This document shows positions 8,037-15,969 of a stretch of 52,624 bases of DNA, piece after piece. A program made the translations under genes and the position numbers. The DNA is from Sandarakinorhabdus sp. (GTDB lineage: Bacteria; Pseudomonadota; Alphaproteobacteria; Sphingomonadales; Sphingomonadaceae). Location of the stretch: NCBI GenBank assembly GCA_020693225.1, contig JAIMJL010000008.1, positions 1 to 52,624 of the forward strand. Reading direction: 5' to 3'. Position 1 is the stretch's first letter; each line of letters starts with the position of its first letter. Under the pieces are notes generated by a model that searched no databases, was not told the origin of the DNA, and saw only the letters and a list, made by a program, of their open reading frames with translations.

Positions 8037-8990
8037 ATGGCCTATGAGAAGGGCCTCGTCGATCTCGGAAACGGCCTGTGGGCCTGGCTGCAGCCGGATG
8101 GTGGCTGGGGCTGGTCCAACGCCGGGCTGATTACCAGCGGCGGCGAAAGCGCGCTGGTGGACACGCTGTTCGACGAAAAGCTGACCGACGAGATGCTGTG
8201 CGCGATGGAAGCCAGCTGCGGGATTGCCCGCGAGGCGGTGGAAACGGTGGTCAACACCCATGCCAATGGCGATCACACGCATGGCAACGCGCTGCTGACC
8301 GGTGCGGAAATCGTCGCCAGCGAAGCCTCCGCGCGCGAGATGGAGGCCTTCCCGCCGGCCATGCTGGCGCAGCTGAAAGCCGCCGGCGCGGCAGGCGCCA
8401 TGGGAGAGGCCGGACGCTATTTCGCGGAAATCTTCGCCCCGTTCGATTTTGCCGGCGTCCGCCACACGCCGCCCACGCGCACCTTCTCCGGGGCCGCTGC
8501 GCTCGATGTCGGAGACCATCGCGTGCAGCTCATCGAAGTCGGCCCGGCGCACACCGCCGGCGACATCATCGTGCATGTGCCGGATGCGTCCGCGCTGTTC
8601 ACCGGCGACATCCTGTTCATCGAGGGCACGCCGATCGTCTGGGCCGGGCCGATTTCCAACTGGATCGCCGCGTGCGACCTGATCGAGGCCCTGAACCCGG
8701 AGCATATCGTCCCCGGCCACGGCCCGCTCACCGATCTGGCCGGAGTGCGCGAGGTTTCCGAGTATCTGCGCTTCGTCCAGGCTGAGGCGCTTTCGCGCTT
8801 CATGATCGGCATGGGCCCGGAAGAGGCCGCGCGCGACATCGGCCTCGGCCGTTATGCCAGCTGGCGCGATGCCGAGCGGATTGCCGTCAATGTTGATACC
8901 GCCTGGCGGGAGTGGAGCGGCACTGCAGACCCCTCGGATGCGCTCGCCTTGTTTGGCCGGATGGCCCAAATCTACTACGACAGCCGCTGA
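8037..8990 (+). CDS. Metallo-beta-lactamase fold hydrolase with a variant metal motif
   Basis: A 317-residue MBL-fold protein. The core is visible in order: WGWSNAGLI and ALVDTLFDEKLT strands, the metal motif as THANGDHTHGN (about residues 78-88), VGPAHTAGDIIVHVP, LFTGDILFIEG and HIVPGHGPLTD. The usual HXHXDH has Asn in place of the second His, leaving H, D, H for metal. The later His/Asp ligands (GPAHT, TGD, GHG) are present. HANGDH-type members occur in uncharacterised or cyclase-like subfamilies, so substrate is unknown. It is the last gene of the plus-strand run, and a minus-strand SDR faces it. Confidence 0.82.
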   Translation: MAYEKGLVDLGNGLWAWLQPDGGWGWSNAGLITSGGESALVDTLFDEKLTDEMLCAMEASCGIAREAVETVVNTHANGDHTHGNALLTGAEIVASEASAREMEAFPPAMLAQLKAAGAAGAMGEAGRYFAEIFAPFDFAGVRHTPPTRTFSGAAALDVGDHRVQLIEVGPAHTAGDIIVHVPDASALFTGDILFIEGTPIVWAGPISNWIAACDLIEALNPEHIVPGHGPLTDLAGVREVSEYLRFVQAEALSRFMIGMGPEEAARDIGLGRYASWRDAERIAVNVDTAWREWSGTADPSDALALFGRMAQIYYDSR

Positions 8991-9059
8991 TCAAAGCGAA
9001 CCCGGTCCGACCTGACGTGTCTGCCCGCGGTTGCATCCACCAAAGGCATTCGCTCGTCG

Positions 9060-9830
9060 TCACACGATGGTCGCGCCGCCATCGATCACAAAGCTCTGGC
9101 CCGTTGTGAAGGCGCCTGCCCTGGCCGCCAGAAACACCGCCATGCCGGCAATCTCGTCCGGCTCGCCGATCCGCCGCAGCGGTGTGGTGCGGGTGGATGT
9201 GTCCAACATCTCCGGATTGTCCCACAGGGCTTTGGCAAAATCGGTCTTGATAAGGCCGGGGCAGATGGCGTTCACCCGCACGCCCGCCGGGCCATATTCC
9301 GCCGCCAGATTGCGCGCCAGCTGCATGTCTGCCGCCTTGGAAATACAATAGGCGCCGATCATCGTGGAGGCGCGCAAGCCACCGATCGATGAGATGATGG
9401 TGATGCTGCCACTGCCGCGCGCCACCATTGCCGGCGCCACCATGGAAATGATCCAGTGGTTCGAAACGATATTGTTGCGCAGGATCTTGTCGAACTGTTC
9501 ATCGGCAATGCCCGCCGCCGGCCCGAAATAGGGGTTGGAAGCCGCATTGCACACCAGCGCATCGATTTGCCCGAAGCGGTCGATACTGGCATCCACCAGT
9601 CGCTGCAGGTCCTCTTTCACCGCAATGTTTGCCGGCACCGCGATCGCCGCCTCGCGCTCCACCGCCGCATTGATCTCGGCGACCGCAGCCGCGCAAGCGT
9701 CCGCCTTGCGGCTGGAAACCACCACATTGGCGCCATGCTCGGCCATGCGATGGGCGATTGCCTTGCCGATGCCGCGTGACGACCCGGTGATGACAGCAGT
9801 CTGGCCCGAAAGATCAAACAAGCTTGGCAT
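9060..9830 (-). CDS. Short-chain dehydrogenase/reductase (SDR)
   Basis: A 256-residue classical SDR. The Rossmann cofactor motif is TGSSRGIGKA near residue 14, the structural NA(A)S follows as VCNAASNPYFG, the catalytic Ser is in IISSIGG, the catalytic Tyr-Lys in YCISKAA, and the C-terminus is FVIDGGATIV. SSRK after the second beta strand, a basic pair, suggests NADP(H). Substrate is not evident. The start at 9830 has GGGAGG upstream and fits the family; a longer frame lacks support. It is divergent from the MFS gene at 9926, leaving about 95 bp for both promoters. Confidence 0.88.
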   Translation of the reverse strand: MPSLFDLSGQTAVITGSSRGIGKAIAHRMAEHGANVVVSSRKADACAAAVAEINAAVEREAAIAVPANIAVKEDLQRLVDASIDRFGQIDALVCNAASNPYFGPAAGIADEQFDKILRNNIVSNHWIISMVAPAMVARGSGSITIISSIGGLRASTMIGAYCISKAADMQLARNLAAEYGPAGVRVNAICPGLIKTDFAKALWDNPEMLDTSTRTTPLRRIGEPDEIAGMAVFLAARAGAFTTGQSFVIDGGATIV

Positions 9831-9925
9831 ATGAATATTCCTCCCGGCAACGTCTGTGCCGCGCTGGACACCCCGGCGCAAGCGTGGTTGAAGGCCAATT
9901 CGCCATTGCGCAGCAGGACACGACG

Positions 9926-11122
9926 TTGACGGCAAACATCCCCGAATGGAATCCCATGGCCGTTCGCGCCATGATCGCCGCCTGCCTCTTCTATGCGTCG
10001 TTCGGCGGCCTCATCCAGTGGTTCCCGGTCTGGTTGATCGAGGAAAAGGCCTTCACCGGCGCGCAACTCGGCCTCGTCATTTCCTTCGCCGGCATCGGTC
10101 GCATCATCGCCGGCCCGCTCACCAGCGCCTGGGCAGACGGCCGCCGCGATCGCCGCGCCCCGATCCAGCTGCTTTCGGCCGTCACCTTGATGGCGCTGGC
10201 GGCGCTCTGGTTTGCCAACAGCTTCGGCGTGTCCTTCGCCTTCGCCTTCATCGCCGAAATCACCTTCTGGGCGCTCATCGCCTTTCTGGAGGCGGCGCTT
10301 TTGCGGCTCACCAAGCCCGACCGCGCGCCGACCTATGGCTTCGCCCGCGGCCTCGCCAGCCTCTCCTTCGTTGTCGGCAATGTGGCAGTCGGAATGCTGG
10401 TCGATTGGGGCGGCAACGCGACCATCTGGTGGTGGCTGTTCCTCACCATCGTCGCCCTGCTCGCCGCCAGTTTCACCATGACGCCCGAGCCGGTGGAGCG
10501 CGGCGAGGAGCCGCCCTTTGCCCAGCGCCTGTCCGAAGGCCTCGCCATGGTGAAGCGCCCGGAATTCGCGCTGCTGATGTTCGGCTGCGGCCTCATCCAG
10601 GCCGGCCACCAGTTCTACTATATCTTCGGAACCAAGCTGTGGATCGACGAGCTTGGCGTTTCCGGCACCATGGCCGGCTGGCTGTTCGCTTTCGGGGTTA
10701 TCATGGAGGCGGGGTTCCTGATGGTCATCGCCCGCCGCATCGAACATGTCCGCCCGTCCTCGCTCATGCTGGTCGGAGGCCTTGGGGCCATGCTGCGCTG
10801 GACGCTGATGGCCACATCCCCTGCGCTCGGCCTGCTGCTCGCCCTGCAAGCCCTGCACGCCCTGTCGTTTGCCTGCACCTTCCTCGGTGCCATGCGCGGA
10901 ATCCAGGCGCTATGGGGAGACGATCGCACGCCAACAGCGCAGATGATGTTCATGGCACTCGCCACTGCCCCGGCGCAGGCGCTTTCCAGCTGGATCGCCG
11001 GCCGTGTGTTCGACACCGGGGTCGGCAGCCAGGGCTATATCGCGATGACCTTCGTCGCCGCCGCAGGTACGCTGCTGATCTTCATCCTGTGGCGCCGCAC
11101 AGCGCGCCTGGCGGTCGCATGA
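9926..11122 (+). CDS. MFS transporter, PPP/nucleoside-symporter-like
   Basis: About 398 residues with 12 predicted TM helices, resembling the MFS_1-like/HcaT (phenylpropionate) branch. Visible hallmarks are an N-terminal CLFYASFGGLIQWFPVWL, a loop-2-3 region (GRIIAGPLTSAWADGRRDRR) and the RGLASLSFVVGN helix. A TTG at 9926 with AGGA seven bases upstream is taken as start; an ATG at 9956 (MAVRAMIAA) is an alternative. The substrate is unknown. The stop overlaps the ATG of the DUF423 gene (ATGA). Confidence 0.85.
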   Translation: MTANIPEWNPMAVRAMIAACLFYASFGGLIQWFPVWLIEEKAFTGAQLGLVISFAGIGRIIAGPLTSAWADGRRDRRAPIQLLSAVTLMALAALWFANSFGVSFAFAFIAEITFWALIAFLEAALLRLTKPDRAPTYGFARGLASLSFVVGNVAVGMLVDWGGNATIWWWLFLTIVALLAASFTMTPEPVERGEEPPFAQRLSEGLAMVKRPEFALLMFGCGLIQAGHQFYYIFGTKLWIDELGVSGTMAGWLFAFGVIMEAGFLMVIARRIEHVRPSSLMLVGGLGAMLRWTLMATSPALGLLLALQALHALSFACTFLGAMRGIQALWGDDRTPTAQMMFMALATAPAQALSSWIAGRVFDTGVGSQGYIAMTFVAAAGTLLIFILWRRTARLAVA

Positions 11123-11460
11123 TCCGGCTGCTGGCTGCCATCGGCGGCCTGCTGGCCGTCGGCTTCGGAGCCTTCGGTGCGCATGCCATCTCCGATCCTC
11201 AAGCCAAGGCCTGGATCGCAACCGGCGCCACCTATGGTCTGGCTCACGCCATTGCCGCCTTGTGGGCGGCAGAGTCGCATCCCTGGGCATCCCGCCTGTG
11301 GATCATCGGAAGCCTGCTGTTTGCCGGCGCGCTCTACGCGCTCGGCCTCGGCCTGCCGCGCGCGATCGCAATGATCGCCCCCGTGGGTGGCGGACTGATG
11401 CTGCTGGGCTGGCTCATCCTGATCATCCAGCTGGCGCGCACGCCTCAGAGATCAGCCTAG
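11119..11460 (+). CDS. DUF423 family small membrane protein
   Basis: A 113-residue inner-membrane protein with four hydrophobic segments. The family signature is FGAFGAHAI near residue 18, followed by WIATGATYGLAHAIAALW and LWIIGSLLFAGALYALGLG. It corresponds to E. coli YgdD-like proteins of unknown function. It starts within the stop codon of the MFS gene (ATGA), so the two are co-translated. Its stop is 3 bp from the end of the opposing patatin gene. Confidence 0.87.
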   Translation: MIRLLAAIGGLLAVGFGAFGAHAISDPQAKAWIATGATYGLAHAIAALWAAESHPWASRLWIIGSLLFAGALYALGLGLPRAIAMIAPVGGGLMLLGWLILIIQLARTPQRSA

Positions 11461-11463
11461 CGT

Positions 11464-12525
11464 TTAATCCCGGTTGAGTAGCGCCGCTTCGCTCGGCGTT
11501 TCGTCGCTCTCCTGCGTCAATGCAGCCACCATCTTGCGATAGTTGAAGGTGGATCGCTTGCCGATATGATCGGAATGCGCCTCAAGCCATTCGCTGGCCG
11601 CAACGCGCCCCAGATCGCGCAGCTTCAGCAGGAAGTCACGGTCGGCCAGCAGTTTGCTCGAAGCCGGCAGCTGGCCCAGCTCCTGGTCGCCATGAATCAT
11701 GTGCAGATGGGTCTTGCGGTGCCGTTCAGCCGAGAGTTCGCCGGCATCGATCAGCCGGTTGCGCTCGGCAATGAAGCGAAGCTCGGTGATCAGGCTGGCG
11801 TTGAAGCTGATCTCGCTCAACCGGTCCACAATGTCGTTTGCCCGCTTCGGCAGCGCCGTGCGCACGATCGGGTTCAGCTGCACGATCAGCACATCGTCGC
11901 TGTTCGTGCAGCGCAGCATCGGCTCCAGTGCCGGGTTGGCGATATAGCCGCCATCCCAATAGCCTTCGCCCTCGATCATCGGGGTGTGGAACAGCGACGG
12001 CAGGCAGGCCGACGCCAGCACCATTTCCACCGTCAATTCATGCTCGCGCCAGCAGCGCAGGCCACCGGTCGCGACATGGGTGGTGTTGATGAACAGCTTG
12101 ATCTTGCGGTTTTTCCGCACCCGCTCGAAATCGATCAGCGCATTCAGCGCCTGGCGCAACGGATTGGTATCGGCCGTGCTGAAATCATAGGGGCTGAACA
12201 TCCGCGTATAGGCGATCGACGCTTCATACACGAAGCCCTCGATCAGCTTGAACCAGGGCAGGGCGCGAAAGGGTGCCAGCTTCTCGCCGGCCGCCGCCAT
12301 GCCCAGCCAGAAGCTTTCCAGCTGCGCCCGGGCAAAGGCCCGGTCGCCTTCCAGCAGCCCTTCCGCCATCACCACCGCGTTCATCGCCCCGGCGCTGGTG
12401 CCGGAAATCGCGGCAAACTCCAGATCATCCTCTTCCAGCAGTCGGTCGAGCACGCCCCAGGTGAAGGCGCCGTGTGCGCCGCCTCCTTGCAGCGCCAGAT
12501 TCAGCTTGCGACTTGCCTTTGCCAT
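11464..12525 (-). CDS. Patatin-like phospholipase family protein
   Basis: A 353-residue patatin/RssA-type acyl hydrolase with a Ser-Asp dyad. The oxyanion loop GGGAHGAFTWG begins near residue 15, the nucleophile elbow is GTSAGAMNA (Ser about 44), and the catalytic Asp is in YWDGGYIANPAL. A C-terminal extension (about 270-353) resembles the DUF3734 region seen in alphaproteobacterial members. There is no signal peptide, so it is cytosolic. AGGGGGA precedes the ATG. It lies 19 bp downstream of the 3-hydroxybutyrate dehydrogenase gene on the same strand, which suggests a role in storage-polyester or lipid turnover. Confidence 0.9.
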   Translation of the reverse strand: MAKASRKLNLALQGGGAHGAFTWGVLDRLLEEDDLEFAAISGTSAGAMNAVVMAEGLLEGDRAFARAQLESFWLGMAAAGEKLAPFRALPWFKLIEGFVYEASIAYTRMFSPYDFSTADTNPLRQALNALIDFERVRKNRKIKLFINTTHVATGGLRCWREHELTVEMVLASACLPSLFHTPMIEGEGYWDGGYIANPALEPMLRCTNSDDVLIVQLNPIVRTALPKRANDIVDRLSEISFNASLITELRFIAERNRLIDAGELSAERHRKTHLHMIHGDQELGQLPASSKLLADRDFLLKLRDLGRVAASEWLEAHSDHIGKRSTFNYRKMVAALTQESDETPSEAALLNRD

Positions 12526-12544
12526 GCCGTCCCCCTGTCAGAAA

Positions 12545-13336
12545 TCAGTGTGCCGTCCAGCCGCCATCCACCGGAATATTGGCCCCCGTCAACTGCGCCG
12601 CCGCATCCGAACACAGAAACACCGCGAGGGCTGCCATCTGCTCGGATGTCACGAACTGCTTGGTTGGCTGTGCTTCCAGCAGCACATCGTTGATCACCTG
12701 CTCCTTGGTGAGTCCGCGCGCCTTCATGGTGTCGGGAATCTGCTTCTCCACCAGCGGCGTCCACACATAGCCGGGCGAAATGCAGTTGGCGGTCACGCCG
12801 TGCGTTGCCAGCTCCAGCGCAACCGTCTTGGTCAGCCCCACAAGGCCATGCTTGGCGGTGACATAGGCGGATTTGAAAGGCGAGGCGACCAGCGAGTGGG
12901 CCGAAGCCGTGGAAATGATCCGCCCCCATTGGCGCGCCTTCATCGCCGGCACCACAGCCCGCACAGCATGAAACGCCGCGGTCAGGTTGATGGCGATGAT
13001 GGCATCCCACTTCTCCGGCGGGAAATCCTCGATCGGGCTCACATGCTGGATGCCGGCATTGTTCACAAGGATGTCCACCTTGCCGAACGCAGCTTCGGCG
13101 GCGCGGATCATGGCGACGATTTCGTCGCCCTTGGCCATATCGGCCCCACTATAGAGGGCCTTGATGCCATAGTCCGTTTGCAGGCAAAGGCGCTCCTGTT
13201 CGATGGCTGCGGCATCGCCAAATCCGTTCAGCATCACGTCCGCGCCCTCGGCCGCCAGCGCCTTGGCAATCGCCAGTCCGATGCCGGAGGTGGAGCCGGT
13301 AACGACAGCCGCCTTGCCCTTCAGAGATCCTGCCAT
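12545..13336 (-). CDS. 3-hydroxybutyrate dehydrogenase
   Basis: A 263-residue SDR that oxidises (R)-3-hydroxybutyrate to acetoacetate with NAD+, in degradation of polyhydroxybutyrate and ketone bodies. Motifs: TGSTSGIGLAIA cofactor loop, NNAGIQHVSPIEDFP (a segment characteristic of this enzyme), STASAHSLVASPFKSAYVTAKHG with catalytic Ser/Tyr/Lys, and the substrate-lid region GYVWTPLVEKQI. The C-terminus, GANIPVDGGWTAH, matches the family. The start at 13336 (MAGSLKGKAAVVTGS) has AAAGGG upstream. It probably forms an operon with the patatin gene. Confidence 0.92.
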   Translation of the reverse strand: MAGSLKGKAAVVTGSTSGIGLAIAKALAAEGADVMLNGFGDAAAIEQERLCLQTDYGIKALYSGADMAKGDEIVAMIRAAEAAFGKVDILVNNAGIQHVSPIEDFPPEKWDAIIAINLTAAFHAVRAVVPAMKARQWGRIISTASAHSLVASPFKSAYVTAKHGLVGLTKTVALELATHGVTANCISPGYVWTPLVEKQIPDTMKARGLTKEQVINDVLLEAQPTKQFVTSEQMAALAVFLCSDAAAQLTGANIPVDGGWTAH

Positions 13337-13427
13337 GAACAACCCTTTCTGTGCTGCTTGCCGGATAGAGGATGCATGACCTCCGGGCCAGCCAAACCCT
13401 GCCATGCCTGCCATGCCTGCCTTGTTG

Positions 13428-14129
13428 CTAAACCACCGTCCCGGCAATCTTGCCGATGCCAGCCGTCAGGGCCATCGCAAAGGCACCCCAGAAGGTAACC
13501 CGCAGGATCGACCGTCCCATCGGCGCCTGGCCGGCCCAGGCGCCCAGCGCCCCAAGGCCGATCAGCAGCGCCAGCGATGATGCCACGATGGCCGGAACCA
13601 CGGCATCCATCGGTGCCAGCGCCACTGCTGCCAGCGGCAGCGCGGCGCCCACCGCAAAGGTCGTGGCAGAGGCAAGCGCTGCCTGCAGCGGTCTGGCGGT
13701 CGCTGTATCCGTCAGGCCCAGTTCGTCGCGGGCGTGCGCGCCAAGCGCATCCTTTGTCATCAGCATGTCGGCCACGGTCGCAGCCGTTGCCGGGTCCAGC
13801 CCGCGCGCTTCGTAAATGGCAATCAGCTCGGCCCGCTCCGCCTCCGGCTGCTCGGCCAGCTCCAGCGCCTCGCGGGCAAGGTCTGCCTGCTCGGTGTCGG
13901 ATTGCGAGCTGACGGAGACATATTCTCCGGCCGCCATCGACATCGCACCGGCAACAAGGCCGGCCACGCCCGCCAGCAAAATGGCCTCGCGCGCGGCACC
14001 GGCGGCCGCCACACCCAGCAGCAGGCTGGCGGTCGAAACGATCCCGTCATTGGCCCCCAGCACGGCAGCGCGCAGCCAGCCGATCCGCGAAACGGCATGG
14101 CCCTCGGCATGGCTCAAATGGCGCGCCAT
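13428..14129 (-). CDS. VIT1/CCC1 family iron/manganese transporter
   Basis: A 233-residue membrane protein of the vacuolar-iron-transporter family. TM1 carries the signature GWLRAAVLGANDGIVSTASL. TM2 follows (ILLAGVAGLVAGAMSMAAGEYVSVSSQ), where the Met and Glu line the ion path. A cytosolic charged hairpin comes next (about residues 80-145) and three C-terminal helices close the protein. Bacterial members export or sequester Fe(II) or Mn(II); the exact ion is inferred. A strong GGAGGT site precedes the ATG. It is adjacent to a cytochrome b561 gene and the heavy-metal RND operon on the same strand. Confidence 0.9.
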   Translation of the reverse strand: MARHLSHAEGHAVSRIGWLRAAVLGANDGIVSTASLLLGVAAAGAAREAILLAGVAGLVAGAMSMAAGEYVSVSSQSDTEQADLAREALELAEQPEAERAELIAIYEARGLDPATAATVADMLMTKDALGAHARDELGLTDTATARPLQAALASATTFAVGAALPLAAVALAPMDAVVPAIVASSLALLIGLGALGAWAGQAPMGRSILRVTFWGAFAMALTAGIGKIAGTVV

Positions 14130-14169
14130 CGTCTTTTACCTCCACCCGCACACCCGTATCGCACGTTGC

Positions 14170-14721
14170 TCATCCTTGTGATCGCTTTCCGGGCAGCATC
14201 CGGCGAAGGGTATCATCCTTCCACAAATAATGGTGCGCCAATGCGGCTGCGGCGTGCAGCCCGATCAACCAATAGCCGATTGTGCCGGCAGTTTCATGAA
14301 TCTCCTTGATCTGGCCTGCCAACGGCTTGTTCGATGGCAGAATCGGCGGCAGCTCCAGCCCGAAAAAGGGAACCGGCGCCCCCCTCGCGCTCAAAATGGC
14401 CCAGCCGGCCAGCGGCATGCCGATCATCAGGCCATAGAGCGCGAGATGCACAGCCTTCGATGCCCATTGCTGTAACGCCGGGGGCTGCGGTGTAATCGGC
14501 GGCGCGCGATGGCTAACCCGCACAGCCACCCGCACCAGCGCCAGCGTCAGCACCGAAAGCCCCAACATGAAGTGCCACGCCTTGAACCCCTCCCTTATGT
14601 CGCTGCCCTTGGGGAAAAATTCGCGTAACTCGATTGCGCCATACACGCCAACAAGCAGCAGCAGCATGGCCCAATGCAGAAAGATCATCGCAGCCGGATA
14701 GGATCGGCGGGTGTCAGGCAT
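14170..14721 (-). CDS. Cytochrome b561 family protein
   Basis: A 183-residue four-helix membrane cytochrome of the CybB type. Haem-ligand candidate histidines lie in helix 1 (IFLHWAMLLLL), helix 2 (KAWHFMLGLSVL), and helix 4 (IGLHAAAALAHHY). EIHETAGTIGYWLIGLHA is typical of the family. Such proteins pass electrons from quinol, and E. coli CybB oxidises superoxide. AGGAG precedes the ATG at 14721. It ends 40 bp from the VIT gene and begins 30 bp after the metal-efflux outer-membrane factor, all on the same strand. Confidence 0.9.
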   Translation of the reverse strand: MPDTRRSYPAAMIFLHWAMLLLLVGVYGAIELREFFPKGSDIREGFKAWHFMLGLSVLTLALVRVAVRVSHRAPPITPQPPALQQWASKAVHLALYGLMIGMPLAGWAILSARGAPVPFFGLELPPILPSNKPLAGQIKEIHETAGTIGYWLIGLHAAAALAHHYLWKDDTLRRMLPGKRSQG

Positions 14722-14751
14722 TGTAACTCTCCTGAGACACAGACTGCTCGC

Positions 14752-15969
14752 CTAGTCCGCATGCATCCAAAGCGTGTGGCTGTCGATCTGCAGCCGGGTG
14801 ATTGCCCGCCAGGCGTCTGCCCTCGCCACCGCTTCGGCAAGGGCGGCTTCCTGGGCCAGGCGTTGGGCATAGAGGCTGTCGGCGATGTCCAGCCCGCCCA
14901 AAGCATGGCCGCGCGTGGCCCGCACAGCCGCCGAGCCGCTCGATCGCGCCGCCCGATCGGCATCCTGCCAGCTGGCAAAGGCGGCAGCAGCCATTGCCTG
15001 GTCCCGCCCGGCAAGCGCCCGGATGTCGTGCTGCACGGCGACTTCCTGGGCCTTTGTCGCCGCCGCATGCGCGCTGGCCCGATCCGCCAGAGCCCGGCGA
15101 TGGCCGCCGCCCAGCGGCACGCTCAGCAGCACGCCAACGCCGCGTTCCTCGCCGCCGCGTTCGGAAAAGCCGCGCACCCCGATGGAGGGGTCGGCCATCC
15201 GCTCACGCCGGGCGCGCTCGGCCAGCAACGCGGCCTGCTCGGCCTGCGCGGTAGCCGCGTCGATCTCGTGGCTGCGCTCCACCACCCATCCGCCAAGCGC
15301 GGCCAGCCCTTCGGCCGGCAGGGCCGGAGCAGGCGGCTCCGGCGCGCTTTCCGGCAGGGGCAGGCCGGGAAACTGCGCTGCCAATCCGGCGCGCGCGGCT
15401 GCCTCGCGCCCTGCGGCAGCGCGGGCGGCAGACCGGGCGAGGGCAAGCGCCGCCTCCGCCTGATCGGCCTCCAGCACAGACGCATCGCGCAGTTCAACGC
15501 GCCTGCGAATGGCGGCAAGAGCTGCTTCCAGGGTGGCAACCGAGCGGGCCAATACGCTGCGCTCGCCGGCTGCGCCCACCCAATCCCACCAGTGATCGTT
15601 CAGCATCACCGCCACCTGATGCCGCGCATCCTCGGCCATATTATCCGCATAGCGCACCCCGGCATCGCCCGCCTTGCGATCCAGCGCCGCCTTTCCGGGA
15701 AGCCGGATGGCGCGCGTCAGGCTGGCATCAAATTCGGCATATTCGCCTTCACGATCGATCCGGCGCTGATAGACCGAGCCGCTGGCAACAAATTCGTGCG
15801 GCCCGGTGGCAAGCGCACGCGCATCGGCGCGCGCGGCCTTGCTTCGAGCGGCAGCGGCTCCAACCAACGGATGATTGTCCAGCACCAACTCAACCGCCGC
15901 CGCATCGGGAAGCGCACTTTGGGCCGTTGCGGGTGCCGCCAGCAAAAGGGCGATGAGCAAGCGCCTCAT
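14752..15969 (-). CDS. TolC/CzcC-family outer-membrane efflux protein
   Basis: A 405-residue outer-membrane factor for the heavy-metal pump. A signal peptide (MRRLLIALLLAAPATAQS) is followed by two repeats of long alanine-rich coiled helices with OEP-type elements, e.g. ASLTRAIRLPGKAALDRKAGDAG and the second-repeat VGVLLSVPLGGGHRRAL. Its start ATG overlaps the pump stop (ATGA at 15966-15969), so translation is coupled. A longer open frame upstream is only the pump gene in another frame. The family forms trimeric channels that carry metal ions out across the outer membrane. Confidence 0.87.
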   Translation of the reverse strand: MRRLLIALLLAAPATAQSALPDAAAVELVLDNHPLVGAAAARSKAARADARALATGPHEFVASGSVYQRRIDREGEYAEFDASLTRAIRLPGKAALDRKAGDAGVRYADNMAEDARHQVAVMLNDHWWDWVGAAGERSVLARSVATLEAALAAIRRRVELRDASVLEADQAEAALALARSAARAAAGREAAARAGLAAQFPGLPLPESAPEPPAPALPAEGLAALGGWVVERSHEIDAATAQAEQAALLAERARRERMADPSIGVRGFSERGGEERGVGVLLSVPLGGGHRRALADRASAHAAATKAQEVAVQHDIRALAGRDQAMAAAAFASWQDADRAARSSGSAAVRATRGHALGGLDIADSLYAQRLAQEAALAEAVARADAWRAITRLQIDSHTLWMHAD

